DNA of 64,000 bases from Gramella sp. KN1008 (GTDB taxonomy: Bacteria; Bacteroidota; Bacteroidia; Flavobacteriales; Flavobacteriaceae): assembly GCF_004332155.1 (NCBI RefSeq), contig NZ_SJDV01000004.1, positions 310,001 to 374,000 of the forward strand, written 5' to 3'. A model generated the notes under the pieces. That model did not search any database. It was not told the origin of the DNA and was given only the letters and a program-made list of their open reading frames with translations. Below are positions 55,097 through 64,000 of the stretch, one piece after another (within the stretch, counting starts at the first letter, position 1; the number at the start of each line of letters is the position of its first letter). The position numbers were made by a program, and so were the translations under genes.

Positions 55097-56422
55097 GTGA
55101 ACAAACGATTATTATATTACTCCATTACCGTGGCAATGGCGGGATTTCTTTTTGGTTTTGACACGGTTGTTATTTCCGGTGCCAACCTCCCCATTAAAGA
55201 ACTATGGAATACTTCTAGCTGGTTTCACGGAACCTTTATAATGTCTATGGCCCTTTGGGGCACGGTAATAGGCGCTTTATTTGCCGGAATTCCGACCGAT
55301 AAATTTGGAAGAAAGAATACTCTTATAGCAATAGGTATATTATATTTCATTTCGGCAATTGGTTCAGGACTGGCTCAGGATCCTTATAGTTTTTCATTCT
55401 TCCGTTTTATCGGGGGACTTGGTGTTGGGATTTCCTCTATTGCAGCCCCTACCTATATATCTGAAATATCCAATCCAAAGAATAGAGGTACACTTGGTTC
55501 ATTATATCAGTTTAATATTGTTTTTGGTATTCTTGTAGCCTACTTAAGCAATTATCTCCTTGAAGGAGTTGGGGGGAGTAATGACTGGAGATGGATGTTG
55601 GGAGTGGAGGCACTTCCTGCTCTGGTCTATACCATTTTGATGATTGGAGTGCCCAGAAGTCCGCGTTGGCTATATCTCCATCAGGATCAGCCTGACCTGG
55701 CTATGCAGGTACTGGCCAAAACCAGTTCAGAGGAAGAAGCCCGTAACACTCTGCGGGATATGGAAAGGGATCGTGAGTTGAGTGTGAGTCACAGTACCCG
55801 TTTGTTCTCCAGGAAGTACAGATTTCCTTTAATTCTGGCTTTTTTAATCGCTTTTTTCAATCAACTTTCTGGGATCAATTTTATATTGTATTACGCTCCT
55901 GAAATACTGGGGAAAGCTGGATTTGGCACCGAGGATTCTCTTTTTAGCTCAATAGCGATTGGACTGGTGAACCTTATTTTCACTTTTGTAGGAGTTTCTC
56001 TGATTGATAGGACAGGGAGAAAGAATCTAATGTATATAGGTTCGATTGGATATATAATCAGTCTGGGGATGGTAAGTTATTTATTCCTCATTGATGCATC
56101 CGCTATCTCAAAACTAATATTTATTCTCACATTCATAGCCTCCCATGCAATAGGTCAGGGAGCAGTGATCTGGGTATTCATTTCTGAGATTTTCCCCAAT
56201 AAGGTTAGGGCCTACGGTCAGGCATGGGGAAGTGGAACTCACTGGGTTTTTGCAGCACTCGTTACCCTTTTCGGGTCTATCTTGCTCAATTCACTCCAGC
56301 CCTGGGTACTTTTCGCAATATTCGCCGGACTAATGGTATTACAGCTCCTTTTTGTCCATTATTTAATGCCTGAAACAAAAGGAAAATCTTTAGAGGAGAT
56401 CGAGAAATTCTTTGAGAATTAA
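55097..56422 (+). CDS. MFS sugar porter
   Basis: The 441-residue transporter has 12 membrane segments and sugar porter signatures: GFDTVVISG in helix 1, the DKFGRKN loop after helix 2, RFIGGLGVGISS, PRSPRWLY before the central loop, and the PETKGKSLEEIE signature at the end. It imports a monosaccharide or small oligosaccharide with H+ or Na+. The start is a GTG at 55097; no ATG is near. It follows the PUL terminator but precedes manA, consistent with mannose or mannoside uptake. Confidence 0.93.
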   Translation: MNKRLLYYSITVAMAGFLFGFDTVVISGANLPIKELWNTSSWFHGTFIMSMALWGTVIGALFAGIPTDKFGRKNTLIAIGILYFISAIGSGLAQDPYSFSFFRFIGGLGVGISSIAAPTYISEISNPKNRGTLGSLYQFNIVFGILVAYLSNYLLEGVGGSNDWRWMLGVEALPALVYTILMIGVPRSPRWLYLHQDQPDLAMQVLAKTSSEEEARNTLRDMERDRELSVSHSTRLFSRKYRFPLILAFLIAFFNQLSGINFILYYAPEILGKAGFGTEDSLFSSIAIGLVNLIFTFVGVSLIDRTGRKNLMYIGSIGYIISLGMVSYLFLIDASAISKLIFILTFIASHAIGQGAVIWVFISEIFPNKVRAYGQAWGSGTHWVFAALVTLFGSILLNSLQPWVLFAIFAGLMVLQLLFVHYLMPETKGKSLEEIEKFFEN

Positions 56423-56531
56423 TGCTCTTTACTGGCATTTTTAAGAATGATATTTTCAATTTATCGGGCAGCTCGAGTAACTTTTTATAATAAGTGCTCT
56501 CACCTGAAATACGGAATTTTAATAAAATTAA

Positions 56532-57518
56532 ATGATACTTAAGAAATTTAATTCATACGGAATCAAATTCAAACCCATACTAAAAGATAAAATATGGGGT
56601 GGCAGCAAATTAAAAGATCTTCTGGGAAAACATGCTTCTTCCAAGGCTGGAGAAAGCTGGGAAGTCTCAGCGGTAGAAGGGGATATTTCTGAAGTGAAAA
56701 ACGGAGAGTATAAAGACTGGAAATTTGACGACCTGCTTGAGAGTTTCCCCAACGAAATTCTGGGTAAAGCCGTAGTTGCCAAATTTGGAGGGAAATTTCC
56801 TTTGTTAATCAAATTTATTGATGCTGCTGAGAATTTATCTGTGCAGGTACATCCGGATGATAAAATGGCGAAAAAGGAACATAATTCCTTTGGTAAAACT
56901 GAAATGTGGTATGTGATCCAGGCCGATGAAGGCGCGAACATAAATGTTGGGTGGAAGAATCCTATAAGTCCTCAAGAATATAGGGAGGGTATTGAAAAAG
57001 GAACTATAACGGATTATCTTAATTTTATTCAGGTTGATGAGGGAGATACTTTTTTTATAAAAGCAGGAAAGGTTCACGCAATAGGAGCGGGAGTTATGCT
57101 AGCTGAAATCCAACAAACTTCCGATGTTACGTATAGAGTATATGACTGGGATAGGGTGGATGAAAAAGGCAATTCAAGAGAATTGCATGTAGATTTGGCT
57201 GCCCAGGCTATGAACTTTAATGTAAATGACGATCATTCCGTTAATTATAAAGCCATGCCCAACCAGCCAGCGAATTTGGTAGATTGTGAATTTTTTAAAA
57301 CAAACATTATCCATATAGATGGAAAATTTATTAAGGATTGTTCTTTGATGGATTCTTTCATAATTCTAATGTGCGTGGGCGGACATGGAAAAATTGCAGT
57401 TGATGGTAAGGAAGATGTAATTGAATATGGTGAGTCTATATTGGTTCCCGCGATAGCAGAATCAATTAGGATAGAAGGGGAGTCTTTGAAATTGTTAGAG
57501 GTTTCTGTTCCATCATAA
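56532..57518 (+). CDS. manA: Mannose-6-phosphate isomerase, class I
   Basis: Converts mannose-6-phosphate to fructose-6-phosphate in the cytosol, feeding mannose into glycolysis. The 328-residue protein has the metal-site motif QVHPDD (H107), the ligand E124 in GKTEMWYV, and AGKVHAIG further on. The opening LKDKIWGGSKL is typical of the short bacterial PMI. It starts 109 bp after the MFS gene. Its presence is the best clue that this locus targets mannose. Confidence 0.96.
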   Translation: MILKKFNSYGIKFKPILKDKIWGGSKLKDLLGKHASSKAGESWEVSAVEGDISEVKNGEYKDWKFDDLLESFPNEILGKAVVAKFGGKFPLLIKFIDAAENLSVQVHPDDKMAKKEHNSFGKTEMWYVIQADEGANINVGWKNPISPQEYREGIEKGTITDYLNFIQVDEGDTFFIKAGKVHAIGAGVMLAEIQQTSDVTYRVYDWDRVDEKGNSRELHVDLAAQAMNFNVNDDHSVNYKAMPNQPANLVDCEFFKTNIIHIDGKFIKDCSLMDSFIILMCVGGHGKIAVDGKEDVIEYGESILVPAIAESIRIEGESLKLLEVSVPS

Positions 57519-57620
57519 AATAGGTATATCTTTTAGATCCTGGAATTTGAATACTGCCCACTTCTATGTGGGATTTAGTGTATAATGCTCTGTTTAAGGT
57601 GTTTAGTTTTAAGAAGAAGA

Positions 57621-57654
57621 AAAGGCGGTTACAATTTCCAAACCCGCCTTTTTT
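57621..57654 (+). terminator. Terminator after manA
   Basis: AAGGCGG/CCGCCTT arms (with a bulged base) followed by six T residues, about 100 bp beyond the manA stop. Confidence 0.8.
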
Positions 57655-57664
57655 ATTTAAAACA

Positions 57665-57694
57665 AAAAACCCACTTCATCTGAAGCGGGTTTTT
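57665..57694. terminator. Second hairpin terminator, probably of a former minus-strand RNA gene
   Basis: An AACCC-CTTCA-TC-TGAAG-GGGTT stem with one internal mismatch, A-rich on the left and T-rich on the right. Read on the minus strand it directly follows a tRNA-like fragment and has the form of a tRNA terminator. Confidence 0.65.
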
Positions 57695-57696
57695 AA

Positions 57697-57740
57697 AGGT
57701 GGTACCTCCAGAAACCAGAGACAATTTACTTCCTTTAAAT
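57697..57740 (-). pseudogene. Probable tRNA 3' remnant
   Basis: On the minus strand the segment ending CTGGAGGTACCACC looks like the T-arm and acceptor 3' end of a tRNA (CTGGTT-x-CTGG pattern, then GGTACCACC). A hairpin terminator follows it immediately. The rest of a tRNA (anticodon and D arms) is not found upstream, and the T loop appears shortened. It may be an eroded gene or an attachment-site footprint. The isoacceptor cannot be named. Confidence 0.45.
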
Positions 57741-58285
57741 AAAATGGCCGTTTGTGCACTTCAAGTAATTGACTTTTAGTTTGATATGTTCTCGAAAAAT
57801 CTAAAATGCACTCAGAAAATCTTAAGTGTATTCCTAAGTAATCAGAAGTAGCTTAGTAACCTGTTGATAAAATTTCAGGAAATAACATTCATGAAAAATA
57901 GTAACAGTTTTGAATAGTGATTAAGGTAGTAATGGTAATAAGAGCTTTCTTTCCGAAATTTCTGTATAAAACTGTAACCGCATGAAGTCTTTATTTCAAG
58001 TTCGAAAATCTTGGATTCTGTTAACTCAATATCCCAGCAATGTTATTTCAATAAAAAGTTAATGCATAATTATAGTTAAAAGAACAAGAATTATCCAGTT
58101 TTTGGAATATTTGAACCTACTTGTTTTATCCCCCCTTCTATACTTTTAAACCAGAAAACTATTAAAAGATAATATTAATTATCCTTCTTTATTCATTCGT
58201 TGAATTCTGGTTGAATTAATTTTAGAAAATAACATTTCTTCACCGGTATAATAAGTAAAAAAATTAAAATAATGAATCTAAAAGA
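57741..58285. other. Gene-free A/T-rich gap
   Basis: About 545 bp between the tRNA-like fragment and the next operon. I see no convincing ORF, repeat or palindrome and no full TTG-N19-21-TAnnTTTG promoter, although the downstream operon must start from somewhere near its right end. Confidence 0.6.
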
Positions 58286-59956
58286 ATGAAGAAATTTTCC
58301 GCTATTCAAATAAAAACTATATTTCTTATCCATGTTTTTGCGTTATTTTTTTCAACCACGAATGCTCAAGGTAAACTGCTAAGTAATGTAGAATATAGCT
58401 ACCCTTTCTGGGGTGAATATCACAAAACACCAGTTGCTAATATCGAAAATCCCAAATGGATTAATAAAGATACAATTATAAATGGGTGGGATTGGTCGCT
58501 CCCCGATTCAATTGAACCTTCTGAAACATCAAATCTTTGTGTGGCACGTAACTTCGGTTTGGATATTGACAAAATAAAGAAACTTCCACATATCAATTTT
58601 TCTGCAAATCCTGTTATTTCCCATTGGGTGAATTGGCGAGATTTAGAACCTCAAGAAGATGAGATTAATTTTAAACCTCTCATTAGGAATATTAAAAAAG
58701 CTTATGAGAAAGGATATGGCTCAGTAGTTCGAATTCATTTTTCAGCAACAGATTTCGCACCTGAATGGATCAAAAAATATAATATTCCTATTAGAAAGGA
58801 ACATAAAGAGAATCCCATTAAAAGAAACTATGAAGTGAGCGACCCCAGGTTTCATAACCGCTATATAAAATTTATTAAGGCTTTGGGGAATAGTGGAATA
58901 CCGCATATGAACGAGGTAAAGGGTTTATTTCTGGGATACGCTTCTCCTTCCAATGGTGATGAAGGTATTGGGCCATATCCGGAGATATATGCCGAAGCCA
59001 ATGATACTGTAAAACATGTGAGAGAGAGAATCGATGCATGGGCTAGTGCCTGTTCAGGTGTGGAAAACAAAGTTTTCATGGGAGGATTATCCAATTATGG
59101 CCTGAGCAAAGGTTTTGGCATAAGACGCGGATTTGTGGAAATGTATCTTTACCATATCCCTGATGAACATATAGGACAGGAACTAGATAATAATGGGTAT
59201 TTATACGTTAATGAGGACAATAGTATTATTAAGAATAACTTTTTCCATGGCGAGGAGAATGAGGAATATGACGAAAAATGGGCGACAGCTGAAAGGGACT
59301 TTCGATTTGGAAAGAACACTAAACCCTTCCCTTATCGTTATTTTACAGCTAACCTCAGGCTATTGCAAATGCGAAATAATTACCTGTTAAATAATGAATT
59401 TGCATTATTACCTGATATGCTCACCTGGGTTAGTCTAGAGTTGGGAAGGACAAAAGAAGATGCCCCCGACGCCTGGTGTTTTTTACGTGAAAGTTATTTA
59501 AAAGGAGATGAAGCCCGTCCAGTAAAAAATTTCGAGCGATGGATTTACCAGAGGGATAAGCCGGGTTATGAAACAACACCGGTTTTAAAAATAAATCATC
59601 CTATCAAAATGTGGATGGTACATCCAGAAAATTACTTTGATTTTGTTGCCAGAAAAGGCCGGAAAATTGGGTTCGATATTAATGACGAATTCCTTGCATC
59701 ACATGAGAAATTTGTCATTAAAATATCGTACATGGACATAGGAAATGGTGAATGGTCTCTATTATTTAAAGGTAAAAAAGGAATCGAAAAGAGAAGCCTA
59801 AAGAATACAAACACAGGCGAGGTTAAGACAGCTTCATTTTTTATTAATACAGACTTTCAGAATAAGGAACTGCTGTTTGATCTTGAAATACATGGAGAAA
59901 AGGGGTTTGAACCTACAATAAGTTTTGTAAGAATTATAAAATCCGGAAGAGAATGA
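58286..59956 (+). CDS. Secreted TIM-barrel glycosidase candidate 1
   Basis: A 556-residue protein with a signal peptide (about 1-27). Its N-terminal two thirds read like a clan GH-A barrel: HWVNWRDLEPQEDEINF at the start of the barrel, then GLFLGYASPSNGDEGIGPYPE and FFHGEENEEY (E323/E324, candidate catalytic Glu). A C-terminal beta-sandwich (about 440-556) follows. It is paralogous to the next gene (shared barrel motifs and C-terminal domain). The family cannot be named; a beta-galactosidase-like role is a guess from the fold. The stop overlaps the next start (ATGA), so the two are co-translated. Confidence 0.8.
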   Translation: MKKFSAIQIKTIFLIHVFALFFSTTNAQGKLLSNVEYSYPFWGEYHKTPVANIENPKWINKDTIINGWDWSLPDSIEPSETSNLCVARNFGLDIDKIKKLPHINFSANPVISHWVNWRDLEPQEDEINFKPLIRNIKKAYEKGYGSVVRIHFSATDFAPEWIKKYNIPIRKEHKENPIKRNYEVSDPRFHNRYIKFIKALGNSGIPHMNEVKGLFLGYASPSNGDEGIGPYPEIYAEANDTVKHVRERIDAWASACSGVENKVFMGGLSNYGLSKGFGIRRGFVEMYLYHIPDEHIGQELDNNGYLYVNEDNSIIKNNFFHGEENEEYDEKWATAERDFRFGKNTKPFPYRYFTANLRLLQMRNNYLLNNEFALLPDMLTWVSLELGRTKEDAPDAWCFLRESYLKGDEARPVKNFERWIYQRDKPGYETTPVLKINHPIKMWMVHPENYFDFVARKGRKIGFDINDEFLASHEKFVIKISYMDIGNGEWSLLFKGKKGIEKRSLKNTNTGEVKTASFFINTDFQNKELLFDLEIHGEKGFEPTISFVRIIKSGRE

Positions 59957-61716
59957 GAGCTAAAATATTTCTGACACTATTCTTTTCCATAGTATTCTTT
60001 GATATTCAGGCTCAGGATATTTTTCCTGAAGATGCCTGGGGTGTATATACCTGGGGTTCATATGATCCGGATTTAATTAACCCTGAAAAAACACCTAATG
60101 TAAAAGGTGTTCCTATAATATTAAAATGGGCCGATCTGGAGCCCGAAGACGGAAAATTTAAATTTGATAAATTAATAAAAACCAAATTAGAAGACTTAGA
60201 AAAAGATAATTATTATACCACAATAATGGTTTGGATCGCCTTCTCTACTACAGAGGTTACCATGAAGGATACTACCTGGGCGTTCACTCCTTCATGGCTT
60301 TTTAAAGAAGGCGTACCACTAGTGAAGTTTCCACCCACGGTGAATCCCCTGGGAAAGACCTTAACACGATATTTTCCTTATTATCTTGATCAAACTTATA
60401 AATTCTATTTTCATCGAATGCTGGAGGAGTTGGGGAAATATGTTTTAAGCTTACCTTCAAACCTCAGAAATAGGATATTGTTTGTTCAAAGTGCTGAAGG
60501 ATCAACTGGAGATGGACAGCCATATAAAGGGGAACCTCTTGAATCAAAATATAATATTTCTTCCGATGAATGGGATGACTTTAGGGTCGAAACCTGGAAG
60601 GTGCTGGTCAAGGCTTTTTCAAGGGATGATATACTTCAAGTCCCGCTCCTCACAAATTACGATTCAAATGGAGAGAAAGAATATGATTGGATGATTTCTA
60701 ATTTGCCCAATGCAATTGGAATTAAAAATGGCATGTTTTCCCATGGTTACCATATTAGTGATGCCCAGGAGCGATTGGTAAATTTTATCAACTATAGAAA
60801 TAAAGTAGAAGAACAGGGTAAAGTATTTTTCGCACGTGGAGAGCAGGACGCTGAGTATAAGACATATGGCTGGAGTAAAAGAAATATTCCCCAGGGCTTC
60901 TACTGGTCTGCTTTGTATGCCACTCATTGTGGTCTTACAATGTGGAATATTCCATGGGAGGCTTGCACCCAGAAAGAAAACTTTCCGGCATTTGACCTTT
61001 TCAATCGCTATGCTGCTCAAATTCATGCCCCGACAGCAAACTTTGCATTCTGTGCATTACGAAGTGGTTTGGATGCTTCAGACACTGATAGGTTTCCCGA
61101 AAGTGTATATGGTAAAGCTGTTAAATCTAATCAGCAACGCTATGTAAATATCGCCAGTGCATTTAGCCAATATGGGGCACAGATGGCCGATCCAGAAAAG
61201 GCAACAGGTGGAGGTATGATAAATCGAAAAAGGAATGGCTATAATGATGCCGGCTGGAAAATTCTGCCAGGTAATTATGAGCGGCATTTATCACAAATAG
61301 ACCCGGAGGAAACAAGCATTGGTTGGTGGAATATAGATAAGAGTATTTATGGTCGTTTTGCCCGGGGATTTGATTATAAAAATGACAAAAATGCAATGTA
61401 CTTTGATTTAGATAATAATTTCCTGGATAAGGACACATCAAAACAGAAATCTAAAGTACAGGTAAAAATTATCTATTACGAAGGTGATAAAGGCAGTTGG
61501 GAACTGTTATATCATGCAACTGATGGAACCATGAAAAATGCCATATCAATAACCAATACCGGCCAGAGTAAATGGAATGAGGTTACTATTTCCTTAAATG
61601 ATGCCTTATTGAATAATGGTGGAGAGAAAGGAGCGGACCTGATTATTAAAAACAAAGGAATCACTGATTGTCGTTTCCATTTGATTGAAGTAATGAAAAG
61701 AGATTCAAAAAAATAG
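59953..61716 (+). CDS. Secreted TIM-barrel glycosidase candidate 2
   Basis: A 587-residue paralogue of the preceding protein with its own signal peptide (about 1-20). Corresponding motifs are KWADLEPEDGKFKFDK, FVQSAEGSTGDGQPYKGEP and FFARGEQDAEY (E297), then a GLTMWNIPWEA stretch near the end of the barrel. The C-terminal beta domain (about 480-580) matches that of the first protein (KIIYYEGDKGSWELLY versus KISYMDIGNGEWSLLF). It is translationally coupled to the upstream gene and 18 bp from the esterase gene. Different barrel loops suggest complementary specificities. Confidence 0.8.
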   Translation: MRAKIFLTLFFSIVFFDIQAQDIFPEDAWGVYTWGSYDPDLINPEKTPNVKGVPIILKWADLEPEDGKFKFDKLIKTKLEDLEKDNYYTTIMVWIAFSTTEVTMKDTTWAFTPSWLFKEGVPLVKFPPTVNPLGKTLTRYFPYYLDQTYKFYFHRMLEELGKYVLSLPSNLRNRILFVQSAEGSTGDGQPYKGEPLESKYNISSDEWDDFRVETWKVLVKAFSRDDILQVPLLTNYDSNGEKEYDWMISNLPNAIGIKNGMFSHGYHISDAQERLVNFINYRNKVEEQGKVFFARGEQDAEYKTYGWSKRNIPQGFYWSALYATHCGLTMWNIPWEACTQKENFPAFDLFNRYAAQIHAPTANFAFCALRSGLDASDTDRFPESVYGKAVKSNQQRYVNIASAFSQYGAQMADPEKATGGGMINRKRNGYNDAGWKILPGNYERHLSQIDPEETSIGWWNIDKSIYGRFARGFDYKNDKNAMYFDLDNNFLDKDTSKQKSKVQVKIIYYEGDKGSWELLYHATDGTMKNAISITNTGQSKWNEVTISLNDALLNNGGEKGADLIIKNKGITDCRFHLIEVMKRDSKK

Positions 61717-61734
61717 AATTTTAATATAAGAGAA

Positions 61735-62613
61735 ATGAGAATTCTAATATTTACTCTTCTTCTATTTTCCGTTATGTCCTCTTACCCTCAGGCTAATGAA
61801 ATAGAAAGCTGTGGGAATCAGAAAAAGGTTTTTTTGTTTGCCGGACAGTCCAATATGGACGGCAGGGGAAATGGAGAGGAATTGTCCAAAAAGGATTTGG
61901 AGCGACTTACGAAAGTGGCAGATAGAATCCTTTTTTATTATAATAAAAAACCTGTTACCCCACTTCAATTAACCACACCTGGAAAATTCGTACAAAACAA
62001 ATTTAATTTAAATCAATCTTTTGGTCCGGAATTATTTTTTGGAATTGAATTGGCCGAAAAATACCCGGAGGATCAATTCATCTTTATCAAAAGATCAGAG
62101 GGAGGTACTTCGCTATATGGATGCTGGAATCCTGAGTGGACCTATGAGAAGGCCAGCTTAATAAATGAAGAAAATAAAGCAAAGTTATATTCTGATTTTA
62201 TTAGCTATACTGAAAGTATACTTCAGTCATATAAGCCCGAAGAGTATGAAATAAAAGGTATGTTTTGGGTTCAGGGAGAACATGATAGTTATACAGACAG
62301 GTGGGGAGAAGAACCAGCTGCCAGTTATGGTAAAAATCTTAAAAACCTTATTGAGAACGTAAGAATTGACCTTAACGCTTTGGAAATGCCTTTTATCATT
62401 TTTCAGGTGGGGAAAGGAAAAGTAGTAGAGGGAATGCTTTCTACGGCCAAAAATGATGACCGTGTTTTTCTGATACCTCAATCACAGGATAAGAGTTCTC
62501 CAAATTATTATGAACAGTATCCACAACCAATTGGACATTATAATACAGGAAGTATGAAAAGAATAGGTGTTGAATTCTTTAAAATTTACGACAGTAATTT
62601 TATCAATAAATAG
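61735..62613 (+). CDS. SASA-type (sialate O-acetylesterase-like) carbohydrate esterase
   Basis: A 292-residue secreted SGNH-fold esterase (signal about 1-20). The nucleophile block is FLFAGQSNMDGRG with S39, the Gln/Glu block is FWVQGEHDS, and the C-terminal His is in GHYNTGSMKRIG. Relatives remove acetyl groups from glycans. It sits 23 bp upstream of the sulfatase gene, so deacetylation and desulfation would act on the same decorated polysaccharide. Confidence 0.88.
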   Translation: MRILIFTLLLFSVMSSYPQANEIESCGNQKKVFLFAGQSNMDGRGNGEELSKKDLERLTKVADRILFYYNKKPVTPLQLTTPGKFVQNKFNLNQSFGPELFFGIELAEKYPEDQFIFIKRSEGGTSLYGCWNPEWTYEKASLINEENKAKLYSDFISYTESILQSYKPEEYEIKGMFWVQGEHDSYTDRWGEEPAASYGKNLKNLIENVRIDLNALEMPFIIFQVGKGKVVEGMLSTAKNDDRVFLIPQSQDKSSPNYYEQYPQPIGHYNTGSMKRIGVEFFKIYDSNFINK

Positions 62614-62636
62614 AAAAACAATAATTGAATACAGAT

Positions 62637-64000
62637 ATGAAGAGATTAATATGGTTGCTCACAGTTATAGTTCTTATGCTCCAGGCTTGCAATAATGCAC
62701 CAAAAGAAGATCAAGCACAGGATAAACAGCAAAGACCTCCCAATATTATTTATATTCTGGCAGATGATTTAGGTTATGGCGATGTAGGTAGCTATGGTCA
62801 AACCAAAATAGAAACTCCCAGTCTTGACAAAATGGCTATGGAAGGTATGATGTTTACTCAACATTATGCTGGGAGTACCGTCTGCGCTCCTTCTCGTAGT
62901 GTGCTATTATCGGGCAAACATACGGGTCATACAGCTATAAGAGGAAATAAAGAATATATTCCTGAAGGACAACACCCCATGGATGGTGAAACTTACACCA
63001 TTGCTGAAATGCTAAAAGAGGCGGGCTATTCTACCGGTGCTTTTGGTAAGTGGGGATTAGGTTTCGTAGGCACCGAAGGTGATCCTAATAAACAAGGCTT
63101 TGACGAATTTTATGGGTATAATTGTCAACGTCAGGCTCATCGATACTACCCGGAACATCTATGGCACAATGATGAAAAGGTGTTTTTGGAAGGTAATGAC
63201 TTCAAAAATACAGAAGAATACGCCGGGAATAGAATCCATGAACAAGCACTGGAATTTATAGAATCTAAAAAGGATCAGCCATTTTTCCTTTTCTATGCAA
63301 ATGTTTTACCTCATGCAGAACTTATCATGCCGGAAGGGGAAATGATGGATAAGTACCGGGGAAAATTTGAAGAGACCGGTTATGTAGATGAGCGTACTGG
63401 AGCAGATTATGGTGATGAACCATTCGAGGTTAAATATTATACTTCGCAACCAGAACCTCGCACTACCTTCGCCGCTATGGTATCCTTACTTGATAAACAG
63501 GTAGGGGAGGTTATTTCCAAATTAAAGGAATTGGGACTTGATGAGAACACTATCGTAATATTTTCATCAGATAATGGTCCTCATATGGAAGGAGGTGCCG
63601 ATCCTGATTTTTTCAATAGCAATGGAGAGCTAAGAGGGCACAAAAGAGATTTATATGAAGGTGGGATACGAGTGCCAATGATAGCAAGATGGCCAGGTAG
63701 TATAGAGGCTAACTCCAAAACAGAGCATATCTCCGCTTTTTGGGATATTATGCCCACATTAGCGGAGGTTGCAAAGACACAAATCCCCGGTAATATAGAT
63801 GGCATTTCATTTTATCCGGAATTAACAGGAGGAGAGCAGAAAGAGCATAAGTTTTTATACTGGGAATTTCATGAGCAGGGAGGAAAAAAGGCTGTGCGCA
63901 AGGGAAAATGGAAAGCGGTGAAATTAAACTGTTTTGATGAAGCCAAAACCACAGTGGAATTGTATGATTTGAGTGTGGATATAGGTGAACAAAACAATAT
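62637..64000 (+). CDS. S1-family sulfatase lipoprotein (partial, cut by window end)
   Basis: 454 codons are visible. The lipoprotein signal ends at Cys 18. The formylglycine motif CAPSR (C83-R87) is intact, with the calcium ligands D43 and D44 in ADDLGYGD, K in FGKWGLG, and the later SSDNGPH and KRDLYEGGIRVP motifs. It is an arylsulfatase-A-type family S1 enzyme, needing maturation of Cys to formylglycine by a factor not in the window. In this operon it would remove sulfate from an algal glycan. Confidence 0.94.
   Translation, partial: MKRLIWLLTVIVLMLQACNNAPKEDQAQDKQQRPPNIIYILADDLGYGDVGSYGQTKIETPSLDKMAMEGMMFTQHYAGSTVCAPSRSVLLSGKHTGHTAIRGNKEYIPEGQHPMDGETYTIAEMLKEAGYSTGAFGKWGLGFVGTEGDPNKQGFDEFYGYNCQRQAHRYYPEHLWHNDEKVFLEGNDFKNTEEYAGNRIHEQALEFIESKKDQPFFLFYANVLPHAELIMPEGEMMDKYRGKFEETGYVDERTGADYGDEPFEVKYYTSQPEPRTTFAAMVSLLDKQVGEVISKLKELGLDENTIVIFSSDNGPHMEGGADPDFFNSNGELRGHKRDLYEGGIRVPMIARWPGSIEANSKTEHISAFWDIMPTLAEVAKTQIPGNIDGISFYPELTGGEQKEHKFLYWEFHEQGGKKAVRKGKWKAVKLNCFDEAKTTVELYDLSVDIGEQNN

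Noticed and set aside
1..64000. CRISPR arrays, insertion sequences and rRNA genes
   Set aside because: No regularly spaced repeats, transposase genes or rRNA segments were seen on either strand.

Overview
The window is a contiguous stretch of a marine Bacteroidota chromosome, most likely a flavobacterium close to Gramella/Christiangramia. The evidence is SusC/SusD pairs, Bacteroidetes-type -7 boxes (TAnnTTTG), a fused CcoN-CcoO subunit, a clade II-type NosZ, lipoprotein signals ending in Cys, few Shine-Dalgarno sequences, and sulfatase and SASA-esterase genes typical of algal-polysaccharide degraders. This assignment is inferred from gene content; no 16S gene is present.

Region 1 (1-19.2 kb) is a low-oxygen respiration and survival block. 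On the minus strand lies the end of a nitrous oxide reductase operon (c-type cytochrome, fasciclin lipoprotein, nosZ, and a membrane protein cut by the window edge). Next come deoC-deoD (nucleoside catabolism), a minus-strand operon of hibernation factor, universal stress protein and a membrane protein, a PAS histidine kinase with a receiver-CRP fusion regulator, a second Usp gene overlapping the copper ATPase ccoI, and the cbb3 oxidase operon ccoS-ccoNO-ccoQ-ccoP-ccoG-ccoH-tauE plus a 53-residue membrane protein. Five promoters in this block share one architecture: a dyad TGAY-N4-RTCA whose centre lies exactly 29.5 bp upstream of the first base of a TAnnTTTG-like -7 box. This predicts one Crp/Fnr-type class II regulon joining N2O respiration, cbb3 oxidase, ribosome hibernation, Usp proteins and deoxynucleoside catabolism. 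The receiver-CRP protein encoded in the middle of the block is the obvious candidate regulator.

Region 2 (19.5-31.5 kb) holds a large HTCS-like membrane regulator whose phospho-acceptor His, ATP-binding Asn and receiver Asp are all replaced. It is followed by a convergent glycogen operon: glgE, a free-standing maltokinase, glgB and a GH31 alpha-glucosidase. No treS is present.

Region 3 (31.7-44.4 kb) is mostly housekeeping or miscellaneous: a two-domain lipoprotein, a cytochrome c lipoprotein, a SPOUT methyltransferase, a large conserved protein of unclear role, a secreted VOC protein, a SulP transporter, era, der, an outer-membrane beta-barrel protein and nhaA.

Region 4 (44.4-57.5 kb) is a polysaccharide utilisation locus: a LacI-type regulator, a perfect 50-bp palindrome made of two LacI-type operators, a secreted all-alpha-type putative glycosidase of unrecognised family, SusC, SusD, a secreted GH130 enzyme, an MFS sugar porter and manA. 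Together these suggest mannose-containing glycans or oligosaccharides.

Region 5 (57.6-64 kb) starts with two terminators, a probable tRNA 3' remnant and about 550 bp without genes. A second glycan operon follows: two tandem paralogous TIM-barrel-type glycosidase candidates, a SASA-type esterase and an S1 sulfatase cut by the window end. It is probably aimed at a sulfated algal polysaccharide.
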